Assembly (NCBI GenBank): GCA_949825065.1 | Contig: OX463854.1 | Coordinates: 14,483,112 to 14,547,111 of the forward strand | Reading direction: 5' to 3' | Length of the DNA: 64,000 nt | From: Odontocerum albicorne | Taxonomy: Eukaryota; Arthropoda; Insecta; Trichoptera; Odontoceridae | Shown: positions 23,421-35,550 of the stretch, in pieces | Layout of the letters: every line of letters starts with the position of its first letter | Position numbering within the stretch: position 1 is the first letter of the stretch | The notes under the pieces: model-generated | Told to the model about the DNA's origin: nothing | What the model saw: only the letters and a program-made list of their open reading frames with translations | Databases searched by the model: none | Made by a program: the position numbers and the translations under genes

Positions 23421-24090
23421 GTTTTATATATAGTACGTGTACATTTATTTATCAGCAATAATGATAGAAGAGGTAACACCCTTCAAAGTTTTATATATAG
23501 TACGTGTACATTTATTTATCAGCAATAATGATAGAAGAGGTAACACCCTTCAAAGTTTTATATATAGTACGTGTACATTTATTTATCAGCAATAATGATA
23601 GAAGAGGTAACACCCTTCAAAGTTTTATATATAGTACGTGTACATTTATTTATCAGCAATAATGATAGAAGAGGTAACACCCTTCAAAGTTTTATATATA
23701 GTACGTGTACATTTATTTATCAGCAATAATGATAGAAGAGGTAACACCCTTCAAAGTTTTATATATAGTACGTGTACATTTATTTATCAGCAATAATGAT
23801 AGAAGAGGTAACACCCTTCAAAGTTTTATATATAGTACGTGTACATTTATTTATCAGCAATAATGATAGAAGAGGTAACACCCTTCAAAGTTTTATATAT
23901 AGTACGTGTACATTTATTTATCAGCAATAATGATAGAAGAGGTAACACCCTTCAAAGTTTTATATATAGTACGTGTACATTTATTTATCAGCAATAATGA
24001 TAGAAGAGGTAACACCCTTCAAAGTTTTATATATAGTACGTGTACATTTATTTATCAGCAATAATGATAGAAGAGGTAACACCCTTCAAA
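23421..24090. repeat. 67-bp tandem array, 10 copies, no differences seen
   Basis: Ten units of 67 bp contain GTTTTATATATAGTACGTGT, CAGCAATAATGATAGAAGAG and GTAACACCCTTCAAA. Reading line by line I find no difference between copies. The unit includes the near-palindrome GTACGTGTAC. No hammerhead core, splice site or coding frame is seen. Confidence 0.93.
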
Positions 24091-24095
24091 GTTTT

Positions 24096-25411
24096 CGTTG
24101 GTAATTTTCAAACTTATAATAAAAAATATACACAAATTTTTAATGCGTCCTCTTCTACTTCTAGGAATATTTTTTTTTTCTGAAAAAGTTTTTAAATCAA
24201 GAATTATCTAACCCTTTATTAAAAAAACTAAATGTCTGGGATTTTTCAAAAACAAAATCCCTTTTTAAAAAAAATGTATTAAAGTTTTCAGATTTTTTTA
24301 AGAAACTAAAGTTTTAGCGACATTTACTGATTTAATCGTATTTTTGAATATTATAGTACTATACAAATTGTAAAATTTGTGTTCTAAGATTAACCAGTTG
24401 TATAAGGGTTAATTTACACATTATGTGTATTTTGTAAAAAAAAACTTTAAAAAGAAACTATTTCCCCCACCCTTATCTCAATTACTTCGCACCTAAGTCA
24501 GTCCCTGACCTCTCCCATAGATGTACAAGTATGTTTTCATTGACAATAACAATACATTGTATGGGCGATTGCTCCCAGTAATAAATTGATAGGGTAGCTC
24601 AAGTTCATAGAAGAAGATTGTTAGAGTAGATTGTCAAATTCTGAACTGTATATTCTTAACTTCTAAGAACAAATGAATCTCATGTTTTATATACATTACA
24701 AACTGAGGGGGAAGAAAGTTCGCGGATTGTTAAATCGAAAATTAAATGTATTTTATATGCAAGCATAATGAATTCTTGTGTATTATTACTTGTGTACTAA
24801 TTGAATTAAATTATTAATCAAGTATTAGTACTGACTATTAATGAAACGATCAGAATTAAATTGAAATCTACTGCCCACGAGTATTTGGTACAATATTGCC
24901 TTTAAATTTGAGGTTTAAATACGAAAATGCTTTCCGGACAACCGATAACATACTTATCTTTTACATTGATATGAGCACATTCCATAAATTTACAAATACA
25001 AATCGCTCACAGTTCGACGTTTTTGTTATCTGGTAAAAATTCACCGCAATACATTCCTCAGTATGTGAGATACGCCAACCCCCTGACCTAAACCAGGCGA
25101 ATTTGGGTCAATTTACAGACAGGGATCCCAGCGCATGAAGTATGCAACGGATCGCTCCACTAAGCAATTAAAAACGGAATGAATCCACGGTTGATGAGTG
25201 AATATTTTGTTGGCTGAGAGTTCGTTCTCTCAGCTTGAAAACTACATAGTTTCACTCTACACGAAGTTTTGTTATGTTTTAGAAATTTTGTTTCGTATGA
25301 AATTACACATTTTTTGAGCTTGTAAATAAGATATTCTAAAGCACGTCAAAGCATTTTCTTGGTGGCAATTTTGTTTAACAGATTATTTTGTAAGAGCTAT
25401 TTAAAATGATC
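24096..25411. other. Unassigned; perfect hairpin at 25213-25234
   Basis: GCTGAGAG pairs exactly with CTCTCAGC across TTCGTT. It resembles the hairpin tail of SINE-C, so 25000-25240 may hold an old SINE, but no B box is clear. The rest is AT-rich. Confidence 0.35.
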
Positions 25412-25990
25412 GCTCTCGCATATTTATTTAACACATCACTGTATAAAAATCTCTCGGGTTAACTACCATCCATACAAAAGTAGGTAAAATAATTTATGAG
25501 AAAAATATGAGTATCAAAATAAAAGTGAGATATAATTAATCTAAGGATAAATGAAGGGATATCGGGAAGGGAAAAAATGAAACACGTTAATTACTTTCCT
25601 TAAATTTAAAAAAAATTCAAAAAATCTCGCATATTTATTTAACACTTCACTGTATAAAAATCTCTCGGGCTAACTACCATCCATACAAAAGTAAGTAAAA
25701 TAATTTACGAGAAAAATAGGAGTATCAACAATAAAAGTGAGATATAATTAATCTAAGGATAAATGAAGGGATATCGGGAAGGGAAAAAATGAAGCACGTT
25801 AATAACTTTACTTAAATTTTTTTTTAATTCAATCGCTTCTTAAAACATGCCAATAACGAAAAGAGTCTAAGATTAGTTGATAACTGGTTAGTAAAGAACG
25901 GTCTTGGATAGTAAAGAACCACGTTAAAAAAAGATCGATAAACTGAGAAAGCCAATAAGCAATCTCTGCTTCAGCGTAACACAAGTCTAT
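25412..25990 (-). pseudogene. LINE-A-related 3' end with duplicated 3' UTR
   Basis: The minus strand from 25990 aligns by eye with the LINE-A end at 4560: a TTTAACGTGGTTCTTTACTA segment, then LLACFKKRLN-like coding (TTATTGGCATGTTTTAAGAA at about 25840). The UTR follows, ending in AGTGAAGTGTTAAATAAATA. The UTR is present twice in tandem with a period of 212 bp (25412-25623 and 25624-25815). The copies differ by few bases, so the duplication is fairly young. Confidence 0.6.
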
Positions 25991-26058
25991 GCTGGAAAAT
26001 ACGTTTAGTAAGAAAGAAGACCATTCAGATTTTTCTTCTTCTTCTTTCCAGTGTCATA

Positions 26059-26619
26059 TCAGGTCCCCCCAACGTTAAATATCACCTGAGAGTATGCATC
26101 TTTATCCCCGACAGCCCGAAAAAGATCCTCAACGCTCCTTATACCAGTCCAATCACGTATATTGCGAAGCCAGGAGATTTGCCTCCTGCCAACACCTCTT
26201 CGACCCTTTATTTTGCATTTGCCTATCGACCCTCTAAGTACATGACCCAAATAGGATACCTTTCGGATTTTAATATTAGTCAGCAACTCTCTATCAACTT
26301 TGGCTCTTCGAAGAACCCTTGTGCTGCTGACCATATTCGTCCAGGGTGTCCGTAGCATTCTCCGGTGTATCCACATTTCGAATGCTTCCATTCGGTTCAT
26401 ACTACCAACTTTGAGGGTCCATGATTTCACTCCATGCAATAACACTGACCAAACGTGGGATTTGACTAACCGTTGTCGAAGTTTCAAGTTTAGATTATCA
26501 TCGCGGAATACGCTTCTCATCTTATTAAAAGTCGCACGAGATGATTCAATTCTGCACTTGACTTCGCTGTCTGGGTCGAGGTCTTCCACTAGGATACTTC
26601 CGAGGTATTTTTTTTTCAC
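26059..26619 (-). pseudogene. RTE-like LINE, C-terminal part of RT ORF
   Basis: An uninterrupted 186-residue frame. It opens with YLGSIL (residues about 5-10), the block just after the RT palm. It then has LLHGVKSWTL, MEAFEMWIHRRMLRTPWTN, KIRKVSYLGHVLRGS and GRRGVGRRQISWLRNIRDWT. This order is characteristic of the LINE proteins usually annotated as endonuclease-reverse transcriptase, RTE-like in my judgement. It overlaps the upstream RT frame by 4 bases in a different phase, so one frameshift separates two halves of the same protein. Confidence 0.8.
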
Positions 26620-27236
26620 TCTCTCTCTATGTCAGCACCGTTCAATGTAAGACGTGCTCCTGCGTGATCCTGCGGGCCAAACACCATGAACTTAGTTTTA
26701 CTCCCGTTCATATTCAGTCCCAGCTTCACACCGGCTTCATTTATTATATCTATAAGCGTTTGAACGTCGTCAATACTGTCTGCCAGAACAACCGTATCAT
26801 ATGCATACCTGATGTTATTGACACATACACCATTCACTGTGACCCCCAAACTTAAGCTATATAGTGCTTCCTTGAAAACTATATCAGAGGAGAGATTGAA
26901 TAACATAAGTAACAAAATACAACCTTGTCGAACTCCACGTTGAATTGGTACGTTTTTTGATTTGTTAATTTCCAATTTAATGACAGTTTCTTGGTTCCAG
27001 TACAGGTTTTTAATAATATTTATATCCTTATCATCTATACCCCGTTCCTGAATCGTCTTAACAAGGTCTGCGTGTTTCACTATCGAATGCTTTCTCGTAA
27101 TCGATGAAACAGGCAAAAATGTTTTTCCATTGGTCTCGGCACTTCTGGAGTAGCACGTTTATTGCTAAAAACGCTTCTCGTGTTCCAAAGCCAAATTGAG
27201 AATTATCCAGGTCACGCTCGCACTTCAGCCTTATTC
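26616..27236 (-). pseudogene. RTE-like LINE, RT palm domain
   Basis: The open frame covers 26616-27116. A second phase extends to about 27236 with QFGFGTREAFLAINVLLQKC and FACFIDYEKAFD, the start of the RT palm. After a frameshift the main frame continues with VKHADLV, then VPIQRGVRQGCILLLMLFN and NNIRYAYDTVVLADS. The catalytic motif, normally YADD, reads YAYD. The first aspartate is lost, so this copy could not reverse transcribe even without the frameshifts. No apurinic endonuclease domain is visible upstream. Confidence 0.8.
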
Positions 27237-27989
27237 TTGAATGTATAATTTTTAAGAATATTTAAGATATTTAAAGAAATATAATAGTATTTTGTATGGG
27301 ATTGTACGGAATAACATTTTCTCAAACGAAATTGATTACTTTGATATTTTTATGATTGAAATATGATCATTCAATATTTCAAATAAACCTTTTTTGCATA
27401 TAAATGTTGTATACAGTTCACTCTGACAGACTTCTTTCCATATGATATTATTTTACTAGCTTAAAACTTTCGTGTGCTGGAAGTACCAGTCAAAACCTAA
27501 GATTGGGGGAAAGAGGGAGAGGGAGAAGGGCTCGTAAGCATTTACATTAAAATATATTTTTCATTACTTCGGATTATCACCTTACTTATGAGCATTATCG
27601 GCACTTAAACCCAAGTCTGAATCAGCAGCATCCCTCCTCCAGTCGATCACTACGAGCGAGGGGGGGGGGAATCCTACATCACGCCATCCCGCTATATTGG
27701 TCTCAACCCTTCCACTCTCCTACGCCCTGACGGAGCCCCTACTTTCATTACTTTTTTCTATAATAATGAACTCAAAAGTTACTATAGGAAACAAAGTCAA
27801 TAGGGCACTAAAATACAAATATTCATACCTATACTATTTGAATTGGGAAAGATAGTTTGAACAGTGAGTTATAATAGGAAACATAGTCACTAGGGCACTA
27901 AAGACTTACTCGAGCCAAATAATATCAAGTTCTACCAAAATAATGATTCGCGACAGCTTATTATATCGAGTAGATATCTTAAAATGATG
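27237..27989. other. Unassigned; short duplication at 27770-27905
   Basis: Two similar segments (ATAGGAAACAAAGTCAATAG and ATAGGAAACATAGTCACTAG, each followed by GGCACTAAA) lie about 90 bp apart. A run of ten G lies near 27660. No gene is seen. Confidence 0.4.
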
Positions 27990-28430
27990 GTTTGTATCAG
28001 CTAACATTGATGTATGACAGTGAAACATGGACGTGGAACTCAATAAAATGAGCTAAGTAAATGCGGTGGAAATGTGTGCAAATGATGTGTACTTATGCAT
28101 GACATAATAAGAAATGCATAATTATTATTGAGCATGAATGTGAGCGAAAACAAATGGGTTAAGTAGGGTGAAAAATTTAATTGCGATAGTTTAGACATGT
28201 TAAATGTTTGGGTGAGCAAATACAGTCTCAACAAATTTACAATGCTTCTATGAGTAGGCGTCGTGTTAGAGGCAGATCAAATAAAGCATGGGTAGACTTA
28301 GTGAATTAAACTTTGAAAGAAGGAAACGTTAGGAAAAATATAAACGGAAGGAAGTGTTTGAGAAGATTTGTAAATGTGAAGAAAGCAAAATAAGTATATC
28401 ACGATAGGACACTAAAGGTTGTGCCATCTT
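27990..28430 (+). pseudogene. LINE-C remnant (ORF2 C-terminus)
   Basis: The plus-strand reading gives FRHVKCLGEQIQSQQIYNAS, RRRVRGRSNKAWVDLVN, a stop, TLKEGNVRKN and CLRRFVNVKKAK. It matches the usual LINE C-terminal order FGHVxRM, QIY, RGRPxxxW, LRRxxNVxEAK. At least two stops interrupt it. Confidence 0.65.
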
Positions 28431-29256
28431 TGCCTATCCAAACAGGGAATGGCTTTAGAATTTTCTACATTCACGTATAGAAAAAAATATCCTTATTCGA
28501 ATTTCCTTAAGTAATTTTAATGAGATTTCGATATATGGTAAATATATGTAATATATACAATACATGAGAACTCTGAGATGGCTTATAGCGTAGCCAACCG
28601 GGATAATTCCACCGAAAAAAACTTCAAGATTAAGAGGTAGAAGCACGTATATTAATACAATAAGCGGAATAACAAAGTAATTTAACATAAAATATTCTAA
28701 ATTGAGATATTACAACATATGGAATGACGGAACTGGAACAAATAGAAAAGCGTATCTGACGAAATGCATGGTTGTAGACAAAGTAAAACCTTTAAAGGAT
28801 ACGTGTTCCCTTCCTAATCTAAAAGATACATAGCGTGATTTATTTTTAAATTATTACTTATACTCGTATACATGATTATATAAATTCTACGCCGTCTTAG
28901 AATGTTCATCAAAGCATTAAAGATTTAGCACACTTAATGGAAGAAGGAAAAACTAATTAGATGCCTATCAAAAGGGCTAAGCTCACCTCTCCAGACGTCT
29001 TAACATCCCCCGCTCTGCTCTTCGCAGAAAGAAAAGGAGAAAACGGGAGTTGGGCATCATAACAGTATTTTTAAAGGAAAACTCGTTTTTCGCAATCATT
29101 AATTAGATACTAATTACAACCATCGTTAAAAAAGGAGAAAAATCTGAAATCTCTTGAAAATCCTTTAGATAATTTTACTCAGTATTACAAAAACGTGTCG
29201 ACAAACGGACATATAAAATCAAATATGTAATTTATACTTACCAAACTTAAAGTTAT
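28431..29256. other. Unassigned AT-rich DNA
   Basis: I see nothing recognisable here. Confidence 0.4.
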
Positions 29257-29550
29257 GACTTCTGTGACCTAGTTGATAAAACACTTGACTTTCACTCAGA
29301 GGTTCTGGTTTTGACTGACACTCTAGTTGGTGCCATAAAAAGTTAAAAATGGGCCTGTCTTTAAAAGAGTTCATCTTGTAACAATACTTGCATACGCCGA
29401 GTACATGTGTGTTTTTGCATATTCACGTGCGATAGTATTACCAACACATGCAATGACAAACCGCAAAGCTCATGCCTACTCCAGCGATTCTCAAACTGAA
29501 GACTATTACAGGAGCCGACGATAACATTGACTCCCAGCTACGCTCTTCAA
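29257..29550 (+). repeat. SINE-B copy
   Basis: The head GACTTCTGTGACCTAGTTGA is followed by a decayed box B (GGTTCTGGTTTTGACTG) and the body GTAACAATACTTGCATACGC, with CACGTGCGATAGTATTACCA. It ends in CTCCCAGCTACGCTCTTCAA. This is the most complete SINE-B copy and defines the family in this window. Confidence 0.6.
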
Positions 29551-29785
29551 TATCTCTGAAATACAAATCTGGATATTGTTAGGACTGTATTTGATAAATT
29601 GCATAGTTCACATCCCCGATATTAAATTCCCGACATATCATGCTTCATGAAACACGTGTCTCGGTTAGTAACTGGAAACAAAATATTTTAGTATATTTTT
29701 TAAAACTGTCGGTAAGATAAGCTCAGTAAAAGGGGACATTATCTCCTTGGTGGTCGCCTCGGGTTGTAAAAACTACATCCCGGAT

Positions 29786-30580
29786 TGTAACGAATTCCAT
29801 GGTCATTGTTTGTTTGGGAAAAAGGGTCTATAATAAAATCTACTTTGTTTTGGTTATACAAATGGAATATGGCACTGCCAACGGTATCGGCTGAGACAAT
29901 AAGATTTACGGTCTTTCTAGGAAGTCGCTGGGTGGACCTGACAACTTAAAAGCAAGCTATCGTAAAGGGTCCATACGTCTCAAGATGGGGTAATAAAGTA
30001 CAGTCTAGACATGGACCCTTTTTTCTTTTGCTTTGCTGAATTGTATAGAAATGCCGATGTCAATTGTCCTTCCTTATAATCTCGGGTCTAACAGGCGGCT
30101 ATAGTATTTTTTTAAGTGACAAGGAAGTCATGTAGCATCTCTTTCTCGCGCTGGCTATAAAAGAGCAGAAATTCTACGAGCAGTCTCTTTTTTTGCGACC
30201 AGACACGACACTGTGAGGACGTCTCTCCAGAAACGGTGTTTGTACAGAAGACTACCAGACTCGTTTTTCCTCATATATCACGGAGCTTCAGGACGTGGAA
30301 TTTGGTGAATATTATTCCTTTTATTTTTAATGTTGGATTTCGTCCGCACGTATAACCATTGCTCAACTTAAATTCAAATTGTTATTGAAATCCCCCTTGC
30401 TAATCGTTTTTTTACAACACAGTCTTTATAGCCAACTTTAAACCTTTTTTTCTTGACATTCGTTCAAGTTTTTTTCTTTTTTATCCATAATATAATAAAC
30501 TGTTTCATTTAAAATTATACTTTGTTTAATTGTGTCACCTTGTCCAATTGAGAGTGGAGAGAGAGTTACTCAGAGTTACA
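29786..30580 (+). repeat. Probable solo LTR
   Basis: The element starts TGTAACGAATTCC and ends GAGTTACA. It has TATAAAAG at 30156-30163, a plausible start region near 30186 and AATAAA at 30494-30499, the layout of a U3-R-U5 LTR of 795 bp. The four bases before it (GGAT) and after it (GGAA) would be a target duplication with one mismatch. No internal retroviral-type coding sequence adjoins either side, hence solo. Orientation follows the TATA and AATAAA order. Confidence 0.5.
30156..30163 (+). promoter_or_regulatory. TATA box of the probable LTR
   Basis: TATAAAAG lies in a GC-richer setting (GCGCTGGC upstream, GAGCAGAAATTC downstream), about 30 bases before CAGTCTC, which could hold the initiator. 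Confidence 0.45.
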
Positions 30581-31409
30581 GGAATCTAACGAATCCCTGA
30601 GATCTAAAAAGTACTTGTCTCTTTAAGAAGCCGGCTGACCTGTGCGGGCCTGTCGCACCTTGGTAAGATTGATATTTTGGTGAATTGATTTATGTAATCA
30701 ATTGTGTACATATTATTATTGTTTCTTAAATATAGCAAATAGGCGTGACAATATATTGTACCATACGAAATATGAAGAAGAACTTGAAATATTTTGTTTT
30801 TTTCATATTCTTCTATGTATGGCATGGCCATGCATATTTATATCACTGTGTAGAAATATCTCTGTAGGTTGCCGGAAGATATACTTTCACATATGCTAGC
30901 ATAGCTAAACAGTGAAATATTTTTTTCGTTCAAAACCAAAAGAGCAGTTTGTATGTTTATCAATAAACCCTGTTCTGTTCAAGCTTGATTCAATTTTGAA
31001 ATACTACCAACCTGTTGAATCGCAGGATGAATGTAATTTGCATTTTTTCCATTAAGTCACACGTATTTAGTTAATAACTGTTCAATTCATCTTTGCATTT
31101 TTTAAAGTTTTTTATTAGTAGTGAGGGAATTTCAACTATCTCACTAGAAGTGGCTTAAAATATTTTTCTCCTAGGCGTATTGTATGGTGATTTTATGATA
31201 CTTTAAACATGTTCCGGTATTTATAAAACTCAAATATTTCTTACTTATTTTAAATTTCAGTGTTTATGGTCCATGTTTTATCACCGTTCATCAGTATGAA
31301 AAAGGGAAAGAAACATTAATATGGTTAGAGGTTATTTGTCCATGAACGTCGACTTTACTTGTTGCGTTCCCAGCACAAATTTAAACAAATTTCATTAGTT
31401 GCTGTGGTT
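30581..31409. other. Unassigned
   Basis: No gene is seen. The minus strand near 31100-31400 may be the unreadable continuation of the RT remnant that follows. Confidence 0.35.
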
Positions 31410-31800
31410 TGTTAAACTTTTTTAGAATATTCAACAAGCAATGAGTCAAATGATTTTCGGAAGTCTATAAAAATCAGTGTATCTTAATGTAAATATCTGT
31501 CTTAATGTAAATATCTAATCGATGGTACTAATGTTTCTCCTGTAACCACGTTGGTAGTCTCCCAATATCGATTATGTGCACAGTGTTAAATCTTTGTAGT
31601 GTTATTATTGACAACACCTTATATGTGTTATTGGAAGCAAAACTATTCATTTCTTATCCGCACAGCTCCATTTGTCCCTAATTTAAATGCTGGACATTTG
31701 AGTATTCTTTCTCATTTTTTCTCCGTCCTGTAGTGAGTTAGAAGTTGACATCTTCCCCACCGTACTTTAGGGATTCCGGTAAAACTTTTCAACTTAAGGA
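31410..31800 (-). pseudogene. LINE reverse transcriptase remnant
   Basis: The minus strand reads ILGDYQRGYRRNISTID, a stop, then IFTLRQIFTLRY and TDFYRLPKII. This is the RT block normally seen as YQ-GFR-RSTTDQIFTLRQI followed by FIDFKKAFDS. Frame breaks interrupt it, and the catalytic motif is not recovered. Confidence 0.55.
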
Positions 31801-32827
<1,027 letters not shown>

Positions 32828-32869
32828 ATACATCTCGTCAAACCTGCTCTCTTGTTTCTCACAATTCTT

Positions 32870-33190
32870 ACATGTTTTTCTGTAAAAGTTTATTCAACTA
32901 TATTCTTTCACTTTTTCTTCGGCATAACTCTTTTCTCGCTCTACATTTATTTAAAACAAATATATGTTTCATTATTATCCTTTTAACTTAACCAAACCAT
33001 CTAATGATTCCTTTCTTAATTCCACCTCTAACAAACAGCTATCATTTATTCTATCATCTCCAACATTTCTAATACCATGTATTCTATGCAAGTCACACAT
33101 TTCTAAAACATGTATTTTACATCATCACTCCCTTTTACAACGCGGGCTTCGCTTCTATGAATCAAGATTGGCACAAGCGCAACACTATTG
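32870..33190 (-). pseudogene. LINE-C remnant (ORF2 C-terminus)
   Basis: A minus-strand frame reads GIIRWFG, a stop, then [19 protein letters not shown] (about 32930-33005). This corresponds to the RWFGHVxRM block of LINE-C. Upstream parts are too decayed to read. Confidence 0.4.
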
Positions 33191-33939
33191 ATAAAAAAAA
33201 AACAGTACTAAATAAACAGTTAACTTTATTACCTGCAGCAAAATGCTTGTCAATGTCTTTCTATTTCTTACCATATCTCAAAATCATACTCTCTAAATAG
33301 CAAAATTCTTCAACTTGGTTTAATATTTCCCTATTAATCCATACATATATTTTATTTTTATCGAAATAAGATTAAATGTCCGATTTCGATTTCCACCAAC
33401 TGAAATATTCATTTTTCTTTGTTTCAGCGCTCGAACTTTAAGAGCTATCTCAAGAATTACATCATATTATACTTATAGCTCCTCTGAGACTGAGTCAATT
33501 ACCAACTGGGTCAAACGGTATCAAGATGTGAGTTCATATTTAAAACGTACAACGAATATGTATTTAGATTTTGTATTTAGTGTTGTTGCAAAACATTGCT
33601 ATTTTGTTTTCCTCAGAATTTACCTTCTTAGTTTTGAGTTTTCATCTCAATTTGTCTTCTCGTCCTTTCTCCAATTTGGAAGCCAGAAACTCTGGGCGAA
33701 GTAATTCACTGTCATACAGCGTATGTTGAGCTTTATTTAGTATGCGAAGTCTGCTAAACTCAACGTGTAACACTAAACTTTGTTTCTTCTCAGCAGAATT
33801 CATCCGCAAATACATCTAAGACATACGTCGTATTTTTTTAATTTATATACTTTTTCCCTACTGTTGTAGTAGCTTTAGGTGCTAGAGAAATAAATAATTG
33901 GTTATAGTTTTTAGGTCAGTATTGTTTATCGGCGGTCGT
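33191..33939. other. Unassigned
   Basis: I see nothing recognisable here. Confidence 0.4.
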
Positions 33940-34110
33940 GGTCTTATGGTTAGCATTCACAGGATCGATTCCTAGTGGATCCACATCGGAATCGGTCTCT
34001 TAGACCATCTACATTAGAATTTATGTTTTTCTACACCTTAAATGTTGCTTTTCATAAGTTCTAAGAAAAATACTAAAAGGGCGCTGTGTAAAATAACACG
34101 GTCTCACGAA
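33940..34110 (+). repeat. tRNA-like SINE, unplaced family
   Basis: The head GTCGTGGTCTTATGGTTAGC resembles a tRNA D-arm with box A (TGGTCTTATGG). Box B reads AGGATCGATTCCTAG. The end near AAGGGCGCTGTGTAAAATAA is reminiscent of SINE-C. It is a single copy here, so boundaries are approximate. Confidence 0.4.
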
Positions 34111-34415
34111 AACGTTTAGCATATTATTTTGATATATTTCCAATCAAATTTTTTAAATTGATTAATCCAGACTGCGTGTTTACTGAAATGCAACAGTTTA
34201 GATATAATAAACCTAAACAAACAAATATTTCTTCCATACACAGGTTAACTTACAATTATACTCGATCATTAGGAATAGACAATCTTTTTATATTAGTAAT
34301 GTTTAGTATTTCATTCCCGGTTCCCTTTCCTCTCCAGCATCTTCCCTTTTATTTATTTTTCTACAAATGAATAATAAGCATAACACATTGTGTAGCCATG
34401 TAATTTCTGATTGAA

Positions 34416-34592
34416 TATAATGTTGCCTAGTTGATAAGACATATATCTTACAATCGGAGGATTGCAAGTTCGTTCGATTGAAAAAATAATAAAATCTAGT
34501 TTTCACTTAAGGCTTGTTTAACGCCTTTCTGGTTGGTTGAAAGAGATCATCACATGGCAATATACAAATCAGGTTGTACTGTATACAGTTAA
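34416..34592 (+). repeat. SINE-A copy
   Basis: The head GTTGCCTAGTTGATAAGAC and a box-B region GCAAGTTCGTTCGATTG (with a small insertion) are followed by TTTTCACTTAAGG. The tail is TTCTGGTTGGTTGAAAGAGA, ending GGTTGTACTGTATAC. Confidence 0.65.
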
Positions 34593-34644
34593 AGAGTAAA
34601 TTTATAGTACAATAATTATAGAGTTTCATCTATGATTTTTTTAG

Positions 34645-34857
34645 ATGAAGTTTCGCGTTAAGAAACAATTGAATTTTGTTGTTGTCTTGGTAATTCTAAG
34701 CGTCCTATGGAATATACCACTAGACAAAATAATAAAAAAAAACATTCGTGCTATTCTCTATAATATATACAAACGTGGCAACGTGGACATATTGAGAGCG
34801 TGGCCAGAAGATAACATCGTTTACGGCCCCATTAATCTAGCTGTGTTTCACATGTGA
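34645..34857 (+). CDS. Possible small membrane or secreted peptide, doubtful
   Basis: A 70-residue frame begins MKFRVKK and is followed by a hydrophobic stretch (FVVVLVILSVLW, residues about 11-22), which would suit a signal anchor. The rest has mixed composition, ending AVFHM. I recognise no family. It lies between a SINE-A copy and repeat debris, with no visible promoter, and chance open frames of this length are common here. Treat it as a weak candidate only. Confidence 0.15.
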   Translation: MKFRVKKQLNFVVVLVILSVLWNIPLDKIIKKNIRAILYNIYKRGNVDILRAWPEDNIVYGPINLAVFHM

Positions 34858-34859
34858 AG

Positions 34860-35300
34860 AGGTAACAACACTTGCACGAGTGTGGATTTCTATTACAAAT
34901 CTACTATTTTTTTTTTTTGCAAAACCGTAAAAAAATATATAATGTTATTGATAATATCGCCGATAGCACCGATATATTGGGTAAAATAATTTCCATACTT
35001 CTGTTAAAAACATACGAAACCTTTTTTCAATTTAAATGTCTCGATAGCAATTTGCTAACGACAGTTGTACGTTGTCATGCATCAATCATGATAATGCAAT
35101 AATTGAGTAACTCCATGTCAGGTTTGGTGGATATTTTTACTGTAAATGTTATTGAGTTCAGAAAGGCCCTAGCATTTCCTCAATTTTAAAGTTTTGAATC
35201 GAAAACTGGTTATACCATTTTAAATTTTGTGATTTGTTTTTGTAATTTAATTTCAGTTTTAATTTTCATTTATCGTATTTAATTTATTTTACTTGAGATT
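34860..35300 (-). other. Unassigned; weak Penelope-like match near 35110-35160
   Basis: CAGGTTTGGTGGATATTTTT and the bases around it resemble 12308-12345, inside the Penelope-like element, in the same orientation. No coding block is readable, so this is only a hint of a second old copy. Confidence 0.25.
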
Positions 35301-35550
35301 TTTTTATATATTATATGTTATACTAAACTTTGGTGGTATCATGCTCCATATTTGTTATGAATTGTGTTCATTTTTATATATTATATGTTATACTAAACTT
35401 TGGTGGTATCATGCTCCATATTTGTTATGAATTGTGTTCATTTTTATATATTATATGTTATACTAAACATTGGTGGTATCATGCTCCATATTTGTTATGA
35501 ATTGTGTTCATTTTTATATATTATATGTTATACTAAACTTTGGTGGTATC
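35301..35550. repeat. 70-bp tandem array, 3.6 copies
   Basis: Units start TTTTTATATATTATATGTTA and contain TGGTGGTATCATGCTCCATA. Three are full length and nearly identical. The fourth is cut after GGTGGTATC and joins GTGTTCAT, which looks like an internal deletion of the last copy. Confidence 0.9.
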
